Below are positions 24,498 through 32,848 of a stretch of 64,000 nt of DNA, piece after piece; position 1 is the first letter of the stretch; each line of letters opens with the position of its first letter. Below the pieces are notes generated by a model that searched no databases, was not told the DNA's origin, and saw only the letters and a list, made by a program, of their open reading frames with translations. This stretch comes from CAZIKF01 sp964539825 (GTDB lineage: Bacteria; Muiribacteriota; UBA6191), in contig CAZIKF010000003.1 in assembly GCA_964539825.1 (NCBI GenBank), positions 1-64,000 of the forward strand, read 5' to 3'. Both the position numbers and the translations under genes were made by a program.

Positions 24498-26066
24498 ATG
24501 TTCCGGCTAACCGCGCTCGGATTTTTTTTGTTTTTCTCTCGATTCGTCTTCACCCATGGGACTGAGTTGGGGGTCGGTGAGTTGCTTTTGACCCGCATCA
24601 CCCTCAATTACCGCATAATCCAGCGATATCACAAAGACGAACTCCGATCTACAACTTTTGAGGATGTGCACACCGGGGAAAAAATTGAAAATCCCGAGGT
24701 CATTTCAACGGATCACATAACGGAGGAACGCTATGAGGATACCGAGAATCTTCTGGTCATTAAATATGACCTGAAGGGCGGATTAAAGTCCCGTAAGGCT
24801 TTTAAGAAATCAGGCAACCAAAAGGGGGAGATTCTTCTCAACGATCAAGAAGTAGAAGCGATCGAAAAATATGATGTAAATGATGAAAGTCTTCTCATTC
24901 AAAAGATCGACTGGGACAAGGTGGTTTTTTCTGACGAAAACATCTCCAAAGAGACCATTACCCGCTGGAGCTGGATGCGTAATTATATGGTCAAAACCGA
25001 TTATACGCGTGACGGTCTGATTCACCGAAGAATGGCCTGGAATCGGTTTACAGGCGCGAGAGTTCCTGCGGATCATAGAATTTATGTACAGTCCCTCAAG
25101 GAGGATGTAATCCAGAATCACAGGGGATTCATCGAAACCCACTACAATGTATTGGGGAAAGTAACTGCTATCCGTTCCTGGGATCGGAAGTCCGGGAAGC
25201 TGTTGGACCCACCCAAAGTTCTGCCGTTTTCCTCACGTCTGGAAAGGGATCATTTACGTTTAAATTTCGAGGATCACCAAGAGTTTCGCAGGGGTTATTT
25301 TTTGGATGAAGTGGATGGGAAACCCCTGGACTTTAAAGAGGGGCAGAGTCTCTTTCGAAAAGAAAAAAAGAAGTACCAGTTACTGGATTCAGTGTCTTTT
25401 TCACAATTTGCCAATACCCGGGTTTCAGGAAAAATCGGTAAGAATAGGTCAGGACGATTTGGCCGAAGGGAGCCTCATACAATCAAGGTTGGGGCACTCT
25501 GGCATCCTGGGAAAATACCAATTGTCACAGAATTTCAGGGGATGACTCTGAGCACAAGAATTGATGGAGCCTTTCAGGTCAAGAATACTCTATATGGATT
25601 CGGCTCTGATATGGAAGGGGAAGTCCTTACTCTCGATACCTATATGCGTAGGAGCTTATTTTCCCGGCAGGACGGGCAACTGGACCTTCTTGGCGGAATA
25701 AGGGCAAACCATCATGATCTGCGCCTGGAGGACGGGAGTCGGATTTCTTCTCTCATGGAAACCACACTCCAACCAATTGTAGGTACAGAGTTAATTTGGT
25801 ATCCACGACAGAAGAGTTCGCTGAGATTTCATGCTCTCGGAACTCGCTTTCATGTGGGGGGCGTAGATACAGCCGGACTACGCTCAGGAGTGGAATATCG
25901 GCAGCAATTACCGATATCCATGAGTGATCTGCTTGAAGGTATGGAAATCGCTGTGGGATACCGCAGAAATGATTACCAGCTTAAGACGGATACCGACACC
26001 CTCTCCGAGGTAGGATTCGAAACTTTCTGGAGAGGAGCCTACCTGGAAGTCAAAACAAGTTTTTAG
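24498..26066 (+). CDS. Exported protein with possible C-terminal beta-barrel
   Basis: I do not recognise this 522-residue protein. It begins with a signal peptide (LTALGFFLFFSRFVFTHG). Residues 30-270 contain repeated charged beta-hairpin-like units of the YwqK/MORN type (RRMAWNRFTGARVPADHRIY, RSWDRKSGKLLDPPKVLPF). From about residue 330 alternating hydrophobic/polar strands continue to the C-terminus, which ends VKTSF; a terminal Phe suggests outer-membrane insertion. A GTG three bases upstream (24495) is an alternative start. It is convergent with the following leftward pair. No link to the feo genes can be shown. Confidence 0.65.
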   Translation: MFRLTALGFFLFFSRFVFTHGTELGVGELLLTRITLNYRIIQRYHKDELRSTTFEDVHTGEKIENPEVISTDHITEERYEDTENLLVIKYDLKGGLKSRKAFKKSGNQKGEILLNDQEVEAIEKYDVNDESLLIQKIDWDKVVFSDENISKETITRWSWMRNYMVKTDYTRDGLIHRRMAWNRFTGARVPADHRIYVQSLKEDVIQNHRGFIETHYNVLGKVTAIRSWDRKSGKLLDPPKVLPFSSRLERDHLRLNFEDHQEFRRGYFLDEVDGKPLDFKEGQSLFRKEKKKYQLLDSVSFSQFANTRVSGKIGKNRSGRFGRREPHTIKVGALWHPGKIPIVTEFQGMTLSTRIDGAFQVKNTLYGFGSDMEGEVLTLDTYMRRSLFSRQDGQLDLLGGIRANHHDLRLEDGSRISSLMETTLQPIVGTELIWYPRQKSSLRFHALGTRFHVGGVDTAGLRSGVEYRQQLPISMSDLLEGMEIAVGYRRNDYQLKTDTDTLSEVGFETFWRGAYLEVKTSF

Positions 26067-26076
26067 AAAACTTGTT
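26054..26076. terminator. Perfect 10-bp stem-loop over the stop codon
   Basis: AACAAGTTTT and AAAACTTGTT form a perfect stem around TAG, which is the stop codon of the rightward gene. The element lies between two convergent genes and could act in both directions, but it is AT-rich and lacks a long T-run. Confidence 0.4.
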
Positions 26077-26088
26077 CAGGAGCCAGGT

Positions 26089-26664
26089 TTACTTGTAAAC
26101 CTCTAAATTCGTGAAATTCGCTGTGGTTGTAAAGCTTCCAAATCCGAATTCTCCGCCCTTATGAGTACTGTCTTTAGCGGTAAAAATTTCCTCTCCATCC
26201 ACTAGAAACTTCATACTAGGCCCCTGTACATCAATGGCCATATTGAATTTTTTATCAACCCTCTCATCCATCTTCTTCACTTTTAGGACCGATCGATTCC
26301 CATCTTTGAACTCCAGGAAACGCACGTTTTTATCCGAGCCAAGTTCCACCGCGTAATAGTTCTTATCATCCTGTTTTTTAAGGATCATGCCCACGGATGT
26401 ATTGGTGATTCCACTAAACTTTGCTTCCACATCCACGCTCGCAAAGAACTTGTTACCCGCCTTTCTATCGAGAACCACATGATTTTTCGTGGGTTCCGTC
26501 TCGCCCTTGTCATGGAAGAACTGAAGCTTTCTGTTGATGATGTTGAAGCGGCCCTTAGATCCTTCTTTGATTTGAGGATTGGGACCAAACGGATCCCTGA
26601 TGAATTTTCGCATGGAGCGCGTATAATTATTGATTCCAGCTCCTGAAATAGATGAAACTGTCAT
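26089..26664 (-). CDS. Concanavalin-like (LamG/DUF1080-type) domain protein, no signal peptide
   Basis: A 191-residue protein whose residues 40-191 look like a concanavalin A-like jelly roll of the 3-keto-disaccharide hydrolase (DUF1080) or LamG type: SVGMILKKQDDKNYYAVELG, then FNMAIDVQGPSMKFLVDGEE, then GGEFGFGSFTTTANFTNLEV. The family binds or cleaves carbohydrates. The first 40 residues (MTVSSISGAGINNYTRSMRK) show no secretion signal. The start at 26664 has GGAGG at the right distance, and a longer frame would run into the upstream gene. It begins four bases after the stop of the TPR peptidase gene, so the two are one operon. Confidence 0.65.
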   Translation of the reverse strand: MTVSSISGAGINNYTRSMRKFIRDPFGPNPQIKEGSKGRFNIINRKLQFFHDKGETEPTKNHVVLDRKAGNKFFASVDVEAKFSGITNTSVGMILKKQDDKNYYAVELGSDKNVRFLEFKDGNRSVLKVKKMDERVDKKFNMAIDVQGPSMKFLVDGEEIFTAKDSTHKGGEFGFGSFTTTANFTNLEVYK

Positions 26665-26668
26665 ATGC

Positions 26669-28090
26669 CTACCTCCCTCTTGCCAGTGAAGACCTGGACT
26701 TCTCAGAGATCCAGCCTTTCCATTTGTCAAATAGCTCGGTTATGGTCCAACCGGTGAATTCTATAAGCAGTACCTTAAAATCTCGATTATTTCTCAGGTT
26801 TTGAAGATTTTGAAGAAGGGGAATGAGAAGCTCTCTTTCTTCTAAAAATGCAATTACACTCCCAGCCTGGATGTAAAGATCTGAGCTGTTGGAATGCTTG
26901 TAAAGCGGTCCCTGAAAACTACTTTTGTCAGCTAGTTCTCCGCTAGCCAAGAGTTTTAGTAAAAGACTTCGCTCATGGCGGGTGTTTCGATATGGCTCCA
27001 AGTGGCTGGCAACACCTTCATGAAACCAACCGGGTACGGAAGGGTGGTTTGCGGTCAAAAGCCTGATGACTTGGTGAGTGTACTCGTGATAGAGAGTGTT
27101 TTTAAGCTGTCTCGGGTCCTCAAGGTTGTGAACCCTTGCCAGCGGAATCTGGATTTCATGACTAATCCCGCTACTCACCCCAATTACTTTTTCAGGTAGT
27201 TGAGCAAGGCCCTGGAAGTCTGTGGTGCTAAGGAGAGATACTCTTGTTAGCTGTCTGGGGTAGAAGGAAAAAACAGATCCCACATCTGAATAGACCGTTT
27301 CCAGGTAGCGCAGAATTTCATGGCGGTGATGTCCCACCTTCTGGTCTTGAATCCAGACATGAAAATTCGCTGAGTAGTTTTCATCATAGCTGGACCGCAG
27401 GCGTACTGATTCCTTTGCCTGACGGTAGGTCTCAGTTTGCAAAGGAGAAAGCTTCTGAATTTTGGAGAGCTTCTCCAGGGACTCCGCCGCCTCTGCGTAA
27501 GATCGGCTCTTTACGGAAAGTCGAGCCAGTTCCGCAAGGGTTTCAGGATCCTCGGGCCATTGCAATAGAGATGCTCTGAGTTCATTGATGGCTATGGGAT
27601 ACTCTCCGAGGCGGGACCAGGCAAGAGCGATCCTACGTATGATGATCCTACGGCGCTCTTCACTGAGCCTTGATAAGACCAGGTGAAATACTTGAATAGC
27701 ATCGTGGTATTGGTGGTTTTCAAGATAAGTATCAGCAAGGGCCAGGAGGATCTCCTGGTTTTGTGGGTCGGAGCGTAGAGCTTCTTCCAGCGAGCGCAGC
27801 GCTTCCTTGTAGTTTCCTGACCTTCGTTTGGATAAACCCAGGTGAAAATGATAGTGGGCAAGAATTGGAGCCATGGAGTCTGCTGAATGGACCGCCCTTA
27901 GCTCCGAAATCAGTCTGGACGCCAGTTCAAATTCTTCCTTTTCCATGAGAAGCAGGTAACTACTCTGGGCTTTCGATAAATTATTTTGTTCAGCCGGGAG
28001 AGGTGCTGGAGTGAGCAAGGTGAACGCCAGGAGGAGGCTAACCTGAAGCAGGTTTCTACATGGTTGGATTTTTTTACCTGCTGAAATCAT
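26669..28090 (-). CDS. Exported TPR protein with zincin (HExxH) peptidase domain
   Basis: A 473-residue protein with a signal peptide (LLQVSLLLAFTLLTPAPLPA, about 14-33), TPR units at about 75-230 (SGNYKEALRSLEEALRSDPQ is one) and a C-terminal metallopeptidase of the MA clan. The zinc ligands are H335 and H339 in HEYTH and E358 in VPGWFHEGVASHLEP, with E336 as catalytic base. Similar peptidase-MA-like/DUF1570 proteins are common in proteobacteria and planctomycetes, generally with unknown substrates. The gene overlaps nothing upstream and is divergent from tamB across 250 bases. Confidence 0.8.
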   Translation of the reverse strand: MISAGKKIQPCRNLLQVSLLLAFTLLTPAPLPAEQNNLSKAQSSYLLLMEKEEFELASRLISELRAVHSADSMAPILAHYHFHLGLSKRRSGNYKEALRSLEEALRSDPQNQEILLALADTYLENHQYHDAIQVFHLVLSRLSEERRRIIIRRIALAWSRLGEYPIAINELRASLLQWPEDPETLAELARLSVKSRSYAEAAESLEKLSKIQKLSPLQTETYRQAKESVRLRSSYDENYSANFHVWIQDQKVGHHRHEILRYLETVYSDVGSVFSFYPRQLTRVSLLSTTDFQGLAQLPEKVIGVSSGISHEIQIPLARVHNLEDPRQLKNTLYHEYTHQVIRLLTANHPSVPGWFHEGVASHLEPYRNTRHERSLLLKLLASGELADKSSFQGPLYKHSNSSDLYIQAGSVIAFLEERELLIPLLQNLQNLRNNRDFKVLLIEFTGWTITELFDKWKGWISEKSRSSLARGR

Positions 28091-28340
28091 TATGGAGTTG
28101 AAAACTTCGATTCTTAAAAGGGACTATCTTAAACCATCGAACAAATGAGTACGCGGAGTTTAGCCCTGGAGACCTTGTGGTTTTTTAGTTCCTTCTTAGG
28201 TATACAAATCTATCAATATTTTTCTATTTTTTGTATCATTACTGGATCAATTCCGCTCCAGTTCTGCGAAGGCATGATGCACGGCTGATATCTTTAAAAG
28301 TGCAGATTCGGATCGAATAAGACCATTTCAAGGCGGCTTA

Positions 28341-31300
28341 ATGCGCTCCATGAGGGAGATATATAAGTATTTCCTCGTCGCCCTTGTGAGCCTGGGGGGG
28401 GTCTTCTTTCTATCCATTTCTCTTCTCAACGCCCTATTTCTGGATTTTTTGGTCGGATGGATTCGTGAAACCCACTATCCCGGCTATACGATTTCTTGCG
28501 ACACCCTCAAAGGTGGTCTACTGGAAGGCTTCTACCTGGGTGGATTCAAAGTGGCATCCGATTCTTCCTCCAGGGAAGTTTTTGAGATCGGGAATCTCTA
28601 CATCCGGGTAGATCTCAGTGACTTGCTCCAGCGCAAACTCACTATCAAGCAGGCGAGGCTTGGCCATGTAAGGGCGAGGATTCGTAACCTGGATGAGTTC
28701 TTTAAGAATTTAGGAGTTCTCTTCACGCAGGCTGAGTCTACAACTCCATCACTTGCCTACTTCAAATCCATGGAACTCTCTGAGGTCTATTTTTTTGATC
28801 TCAGGTTCCTTGAAACTCTCGATCTCTTCTTTTCCAAACAATGGCAGTGGATCACAGAAGAAGAATTTTCCATCAATAGGGACATCAGCTTCTATGGTGA
28901 TTTAAAAATGCTCGGTTCTCAAATTCATGTCTCTGCCCGTGCCCTGGGCGAGCGGGTTGGGTCGGTCCGTGAGGAGCTCCCTATAACCCTTGAAATGATC
29001 CTGGACTCGAGCAATCTTGAAGGACAGATAGCCTTTCAGGGGAGAGGTTTATCCATGCGAAAACTCTTTGGAATGCGTGAGCTTCACTCAAAGGGCGCGG
29101 TGACTGTGGAGACAAGACTACTGTTTTCCAAAGATAAGATTAGAGCCGGCGGACACGCCTCTTCGGTGAGGGTTCCAGGTGGTTTAAACCTTTTCTACAC
29201 CCTTCAGGGTGAAGGAAGGGCATTTTTCCAGAGGGTCCGATACCGGGGATTGGAGTTCAAGGACTTATACCTGAGGTCTTCCTGGTCCAACCAGGATTTT
29301 CGAATCGAGCATTTTCAAACCAATTTCCTTGGTTCTGTGTTCGAAGGTCTTTATGAATACACTCCCGCTCTACCCCACAAATACTCCCTGGAATCTTCGG
29401 GTATCGACATCGCCAAAATGATAGGAGAACTGGGTGTGGATCCTTCAAGCCTTGGCTTAAAGGGGAACTTTTCGATTCAACTGAATGGGGATTCAAGGGA
29501 AATTCGTTTTTCTCCACTGGTCGTAGAGGGTTTTGAAATTAAGGGATCTCCTGTTTTTTTACAGGACATTAACCTGGAATCCATTCCTCTTCAAAAACTG
29601 GGTCCTGATATGAAAGTCAGGTTTCTTTCAAATGGAGGATCTTATCGCGGAGGGTATGTAGATAAAGTACAGGGTGAAGTTGGTTTCTCCGGGGCAACTG
29701 TCAAAGTTCAATGCAATGGAGTACCCATTAACGAGGTTTATTTGCTCCACCAAAGAGCCAAAAAAATACCGCTTAAGGGACGTTTGAATTTAGAAGCTGA
29801 CGCGATCCTCTCCTTTGATGGTTCCAGACCACAAGTCGTATCAAAAGGGCGTTTTTATGAACTTGAATTAGGAGAATTCCCCCTGGAATCCTTTAACTTT
29901 GAAACCAGGAGCATTGGTCTGCATACCACCCTTGAAGGTGTCCTCACTCTACCCCTGGGGGAGGGCGAGATTCTGGTTTCTGGAGATCTTGATCCGGAGA
30001 AAGGAGATCTGAACCTTGAAGGAAAGGGATTCGAGTTTGGATATTTTCGACATGGAATTTCTACCTTCCCCGTGAGCGGTAGAATGGATGGTAACTTGAA
30101 ACTTGGTCTTTATCCTGAGTTTGAGGCGTCTGTTGAAGGAACTATTGCCCATTTGGATGCTTTTGGGATTCCATTTTCACAGACCACACTCAAGGGTTCC
30201 CTGGATAGAAAATCTTATGAAGCCTCCCTTCTCAAGGAGGGTTCAGAGGTAAAAATAAAAGGGGAATGGGAACTCAAGGACCCATTTCTCTCTTCCGTAC
30301 AGACCCTCTCAGAACTTGTGCAGAAGAGGGGGAATTCTCACCTTTATTGGAAGGAAGAGAATATTTCCCTCTATCGTCCGATTTTCCCGAATTGGGCGAG
30401 AAAATTGGAGGGAGGCTCCTTTGAATTTGAGGGTTTGCATGAATCAAACGAATGGAATCTTAAGTTCACCAAACTTAGTTTACTAGGTTCAAAGGGTTCC
30501 AAACTTCATTTCAAGCCTTTTGAACTTCGTTTGGAGCCTGGTGACAGGATTTTTGCTCAGACAGTTGTTGAGCTAGATAGATTTCCTGATCCAAGAATTC
30601 GGCTTTTGGAAGCAGATTTTAGCGGGTCTTCGGCTTTGATAAAGTGGACTCAACAAACCCTGGAACTCTTCAAGGAATTTCTTCACCTTCCACTCCCCAT
30701 TCCTATTCAGGCAAGAATTGCGGGAGAACTGGAGCTTAGTTCCATTTTTACAAAGCCCAGGGCAGCCCTTGGTGTAGAAATTACGGATCTGTCTGTAGAT
30801 GTTGAGGGGGAAGGCGCTTACCTGGATGGTATCAGCGCAAAAATTATTACCGACAGTGAGGGAACCACCATTGAAAATGTGATTCTAAGAAAAGATGGAG
30901 GATCATTCAGAATAGAGGGCTTTTTACCCTATGCTCTACAGGATCCCTGGACTTTCACTCCTCTTGAAGGAAAGGAGATGGATTTAGAAATCAACCTCCC
31001 GCGTACCCCTATTTCGGTACTAAGAGAGTTTTTTCCCCAGATGGTGCAATCTGCCGCGGGGTCCTTTGAAGTGAATGCTCGACTCAGCGGTTTCTTTCCA
31101 ATACCAAAATTCGAAGGAAAGACCGCTTTGGATATTGAAAATATGAAAATCCTGGTGGGGGGAAAAGAGGTTACGATCTCAAAAATTGTAGCCAGAGCTC
31201 TACTAAAAGGGGATGAGATCTTCTTTGAAAAGTTTAATGGCAGTTATGAAAACATTGATTTCTTTCTCACCGGCCAACTCTTTCCCAAGGATCAATTTCG

Positions 31301-32510
31301 ATTCCTTCTCAAGGGAGAAGTCAGTGCTCATGAATTTTCCAATTCTTATTTGAAAATTAAGAAGCCAAGGATGAAAAACACCTACCTGACCGGTGCTCTT
31401 GGTCGAATTTCTGGATTTGGCACCCTCGGAATCGATGAGGGGATGGTTCTGTATGAACCTCTAATGGAAATGATCAAAGCTCCTTCGAGAAAGAAGAAAA
31501 TACCTTATTTTGAAACATTCGATTTCGGCCTTAAGATTCAGCCGCAGCGAGACGTTCAATTTAGATCTGACTTCTTCCTCATGCATACCCGCCCAGATTT
31601 CACGTTGACCTTTAAACCTGACCATACCCTGATTGATGGCCATGTGGCGATTAAGGAAGGAAACTTGAGGCTAGGGAGGAATGATTTTCAGCTTGATCCC
31701 AGTTCCTTGATTCGATTTGTCCCTACCCAACAGAGAATTTTACTCGGCACCCATAACAAGGACTTCTCCATGCGGGGAAATTTATGGGACTCATCGGAAT
31801 TCCAGTTTGGTTCTCTGGAGGACAAATTATCCCTGTTGTGGAATTCAGATCAGACCATTCACTCCGATGTACTTCGTATGGGGCTGGCTGAGGGTAGCGG
31901 TAAAAAGTTTGAGACCTATCTCAACTTAAGAGCCAGTGCAGAAGTTTCCCAGCGTAACGTTTTCCTGGGAATTCATGGACCGATGGGTACGATGAGTTAT
32001 TCTCTGGATTCAGATGACGAGACCCTTACCCGAGATGACCTGGTGCGGTTACTCGCATCAAGGGGAGTCAGCCAACAGACCTTTGATCGTATATCCCGCA
32101 GTTCTCCTGACACGGCCGGTGAGGCAGCGCAAGGCCAGGACAGGGATCTCCTTTCCAAGCAGCTTTCAGCCCAATTGGAGGATCAAGTTTTAGCAAAGCC
32201 CTTTGAAAGTCTTATCCATGGATTATTTCAATTCGATGAAGTTCGATTGGAACCGGGTTTCCTCAGTTCCGGCAAAGGCATTCGGAGTTACCGTATGGGT
32301 ACTCGACTCTCCGATGACCTTTCACTCAGTCATGAGAGTGAATTTGAGGGCGGAATTACGCGGCGGCAGACGAAGATCAGGCTAAAGCTTGATGATGACC
32401 TTGGGTTGATCTACCAGAGAAATTACAAGATTGATCGTGGTTTTGATTTAGAGAATTTCGAATCTGAAAGGGATGTGCAATTCGGATTCGAACGGCGATT
32501 TAGATTCTGA
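28341..32510 (+). CDS. tamB: TamB/YtfN-family translocation and assembly protein
   Basis: A large AsmA-like periplasmic bridge protein (1389 residues), anchored in the inner membrane by an N-terminal helix (about 12-36) and spanning toward the outer membrane as a beta-taco. TamB-type proteins help build the outer membrane and probably carry phospholipids. Seen: GYTISCDTLKGGLLEGFYLG after the anchor, long repetitive beta-strand stretches, and the conserved C-terminal DUF490 domain (about 1050-1389) ending FESERDVQFGFERRFRF. The ATG has AAGG upstream, and a second ATG three codons later is possible. No tamA (Omp85) gene is in the window. Confidence 0.9.
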   Translation: MRSMREIYKYFLVALVSLGGVFFLSISLLNALFLDFLVGWIRETHYPGYTISCDTLKGGLLEGFYLGGFKVASDSSSREVFEIGNLYIRVDLSDLLQRKLTIKQARLGHVRARIRNLDEFFKNLGVLFTQAESTTPSLAYFKSMELSEVYFFDLRFLETLDLFFSKQWQWITEEEFSINRDISFYGDLKMLGSQIHVSARALGERVGSVREELPITLEMILDSSNLEGQIAFQGRGLSMRKLFGMRELHSKGAVTVETRLLFSKDKIRAGGHASSVRVPGGLNLFYTLQGEGRAFFQRVRYRGLEFKDLYLRSSWSNQDFRIEHFQTNFLGSVFEGLYEYTPALPHKYSLESSGIDIAKMIGELGVDPSSLGLKGNFSIQLNGDSREIRFSPLVVEGFEIKGSPVFLQDINLESIPLQKLGPDMKVRFLSNGGSYRGGYVDKVQGEVGFSGATVKVQCNGVPINEVYLLHQRAKKIPLKGRLNLEADAILSFDGSRPQVVSKGRFYELELGEFPLESFNFETRSIGLHTTLEGVLTLPLGEGEILVSGDLDPEKGDLNLEGKGFEFGYFRHGISTFPVSGRMDGNLKLGLYPEFEASVEGTIAHLDAFGIPFSQTTLKGSLDRKSYEASLLKEGSEVKIKGEWELKDPFLSSVQTLSELVQKRGNSHLYWKEENISLYRPIFPNWARKLEGGSFEFEGLHESNEWNLKFTKLSLLGSKGSKLHFKPFELRLEPGDRIFAQTVVELDRFPDPRIRLLEADFSGSSALIKWTQQTLELFKEFLHLPLPIPIQARIAGELELSSIFTKPRAALGVEITDLSVDVEGEGAYLDGISAKIITDSEGTTIENVILRKDGGSFRIEGFLPYALQDPWTFTPLEGKEMDLEINLPRTPISVLREFFPQMVQSAAGSFEVNARLSGFFPIPKFEGKTALDIENMKILVGGKEVTISKIVARALLKGDEIFFEKFNGSYENIDFFLTGQLFPKDQFRFLLKGEVSAHEFSNSYLKIKKPRMKNTYLTGALGRISGFGTLGIDEGMVLYEPLMEMIKAPSRKKKIPYFETFDFGLKIQPQRDVQFRSDFFLMHTRPDFTLTFKPDHTLIDGHVAIKEGNLRLGRNDFQLDPSSLIRFVPTQQRILLGTHNKDFSMRGNLWDSSEFQFGSLEDKLSLLWNSDQTIHSDVLRMGLAEGSGKKFETYLNLRASAEVSQRNVFLGIHGPMGTMSYSLDSDDETLTRDDLVRLLASRGVSQQTFDRISRSSPDTAGEAAQGQDRDLLSKQLSAQLEDQVLAKPFESLIHGLFQFDEVRLEPGFLSSGKGIRSYRMGTRLSDDLSLSHESEFEGGITRRQTKIRLKLDDDLGLIYQRNYKIDRGFDLENFESERDVQFGFERRFRF

Positions 32511-32513
32511 CTT

Positions 32514-32675
32514 GAGCCGAGAACCGTTACTTAGGTAGGTGCTTGGGCACCCATGAGCGACACCTGTGGGTAGATCACTCCTCGAACGATGCTTTTGCAT
32601 CGCCCTTCGTCGTGATTTACCCACATGCGCCACTCCTGAGAACCCAATCTCCCACCACGTAACGGCTCTCGACTC
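32514..32675. repeat. 162-bp imperfect palindrome after tamB
   Basis: Two 81-base arms are centred exactly on a TTTT loop at 32593-32596. Matching blocks are: outer, 32514-32530 with 32659-32675 (15 of 17 pairs); middle, TTGGG with CCCAA; inner, TGTGGGTAGATCAC with GTGATTTACCCACA (13 of 14); central, CGATGC with GCATCG (6 of 6). The left arm also holds a nested GGTGC-TTGG-GCACC hairpin. It begins three bases after the tamB stop codon. It could be a strong terminator or structured RNA, or a non-autonomous mobile palindrome. No coding content is evident. Confidence 0.8.
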
Positions 32676-32689
32676 ACAATTATTTTTCG

Positions 32690-32758
32690 ATTCCTTTGAT
32701 TCCTCTGTTTCCCTTGTTTCCCTTGTTTCCTGACTTCTTTGATTCCGCCTCCCCTTGT
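32690..32758 (+). repeat. Pyrimidine-rich low-complexity tract upstream of htpG
   Basis: A strongly T/C-biased stretch with short direct repeats of GATTCCT and GTTTCCCTT. With the palindrome before it, it fills the 338-base tamB-htpG spacer. No heat-shock promoter or CIRCE-like operator was recognised. Confidence 0.6.
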
Positions 32759-32848
32759 GGTGGTTCTCTGTTTCATTTTGAAATCAAAACTTTGGCACGT
32801 TGCTCTCATGTGTGAGCCTAACCCACCCAAAAGTGAAAGAGAGTTGTG

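Noticed and set aside
32781..32805. Possible sigma-54 promoter (TTTGGCACGTTGCT) upstream of htpG
   Set aside because: The GG and GC elements are only six bases apart instead of ten, so the spacing rules it out.
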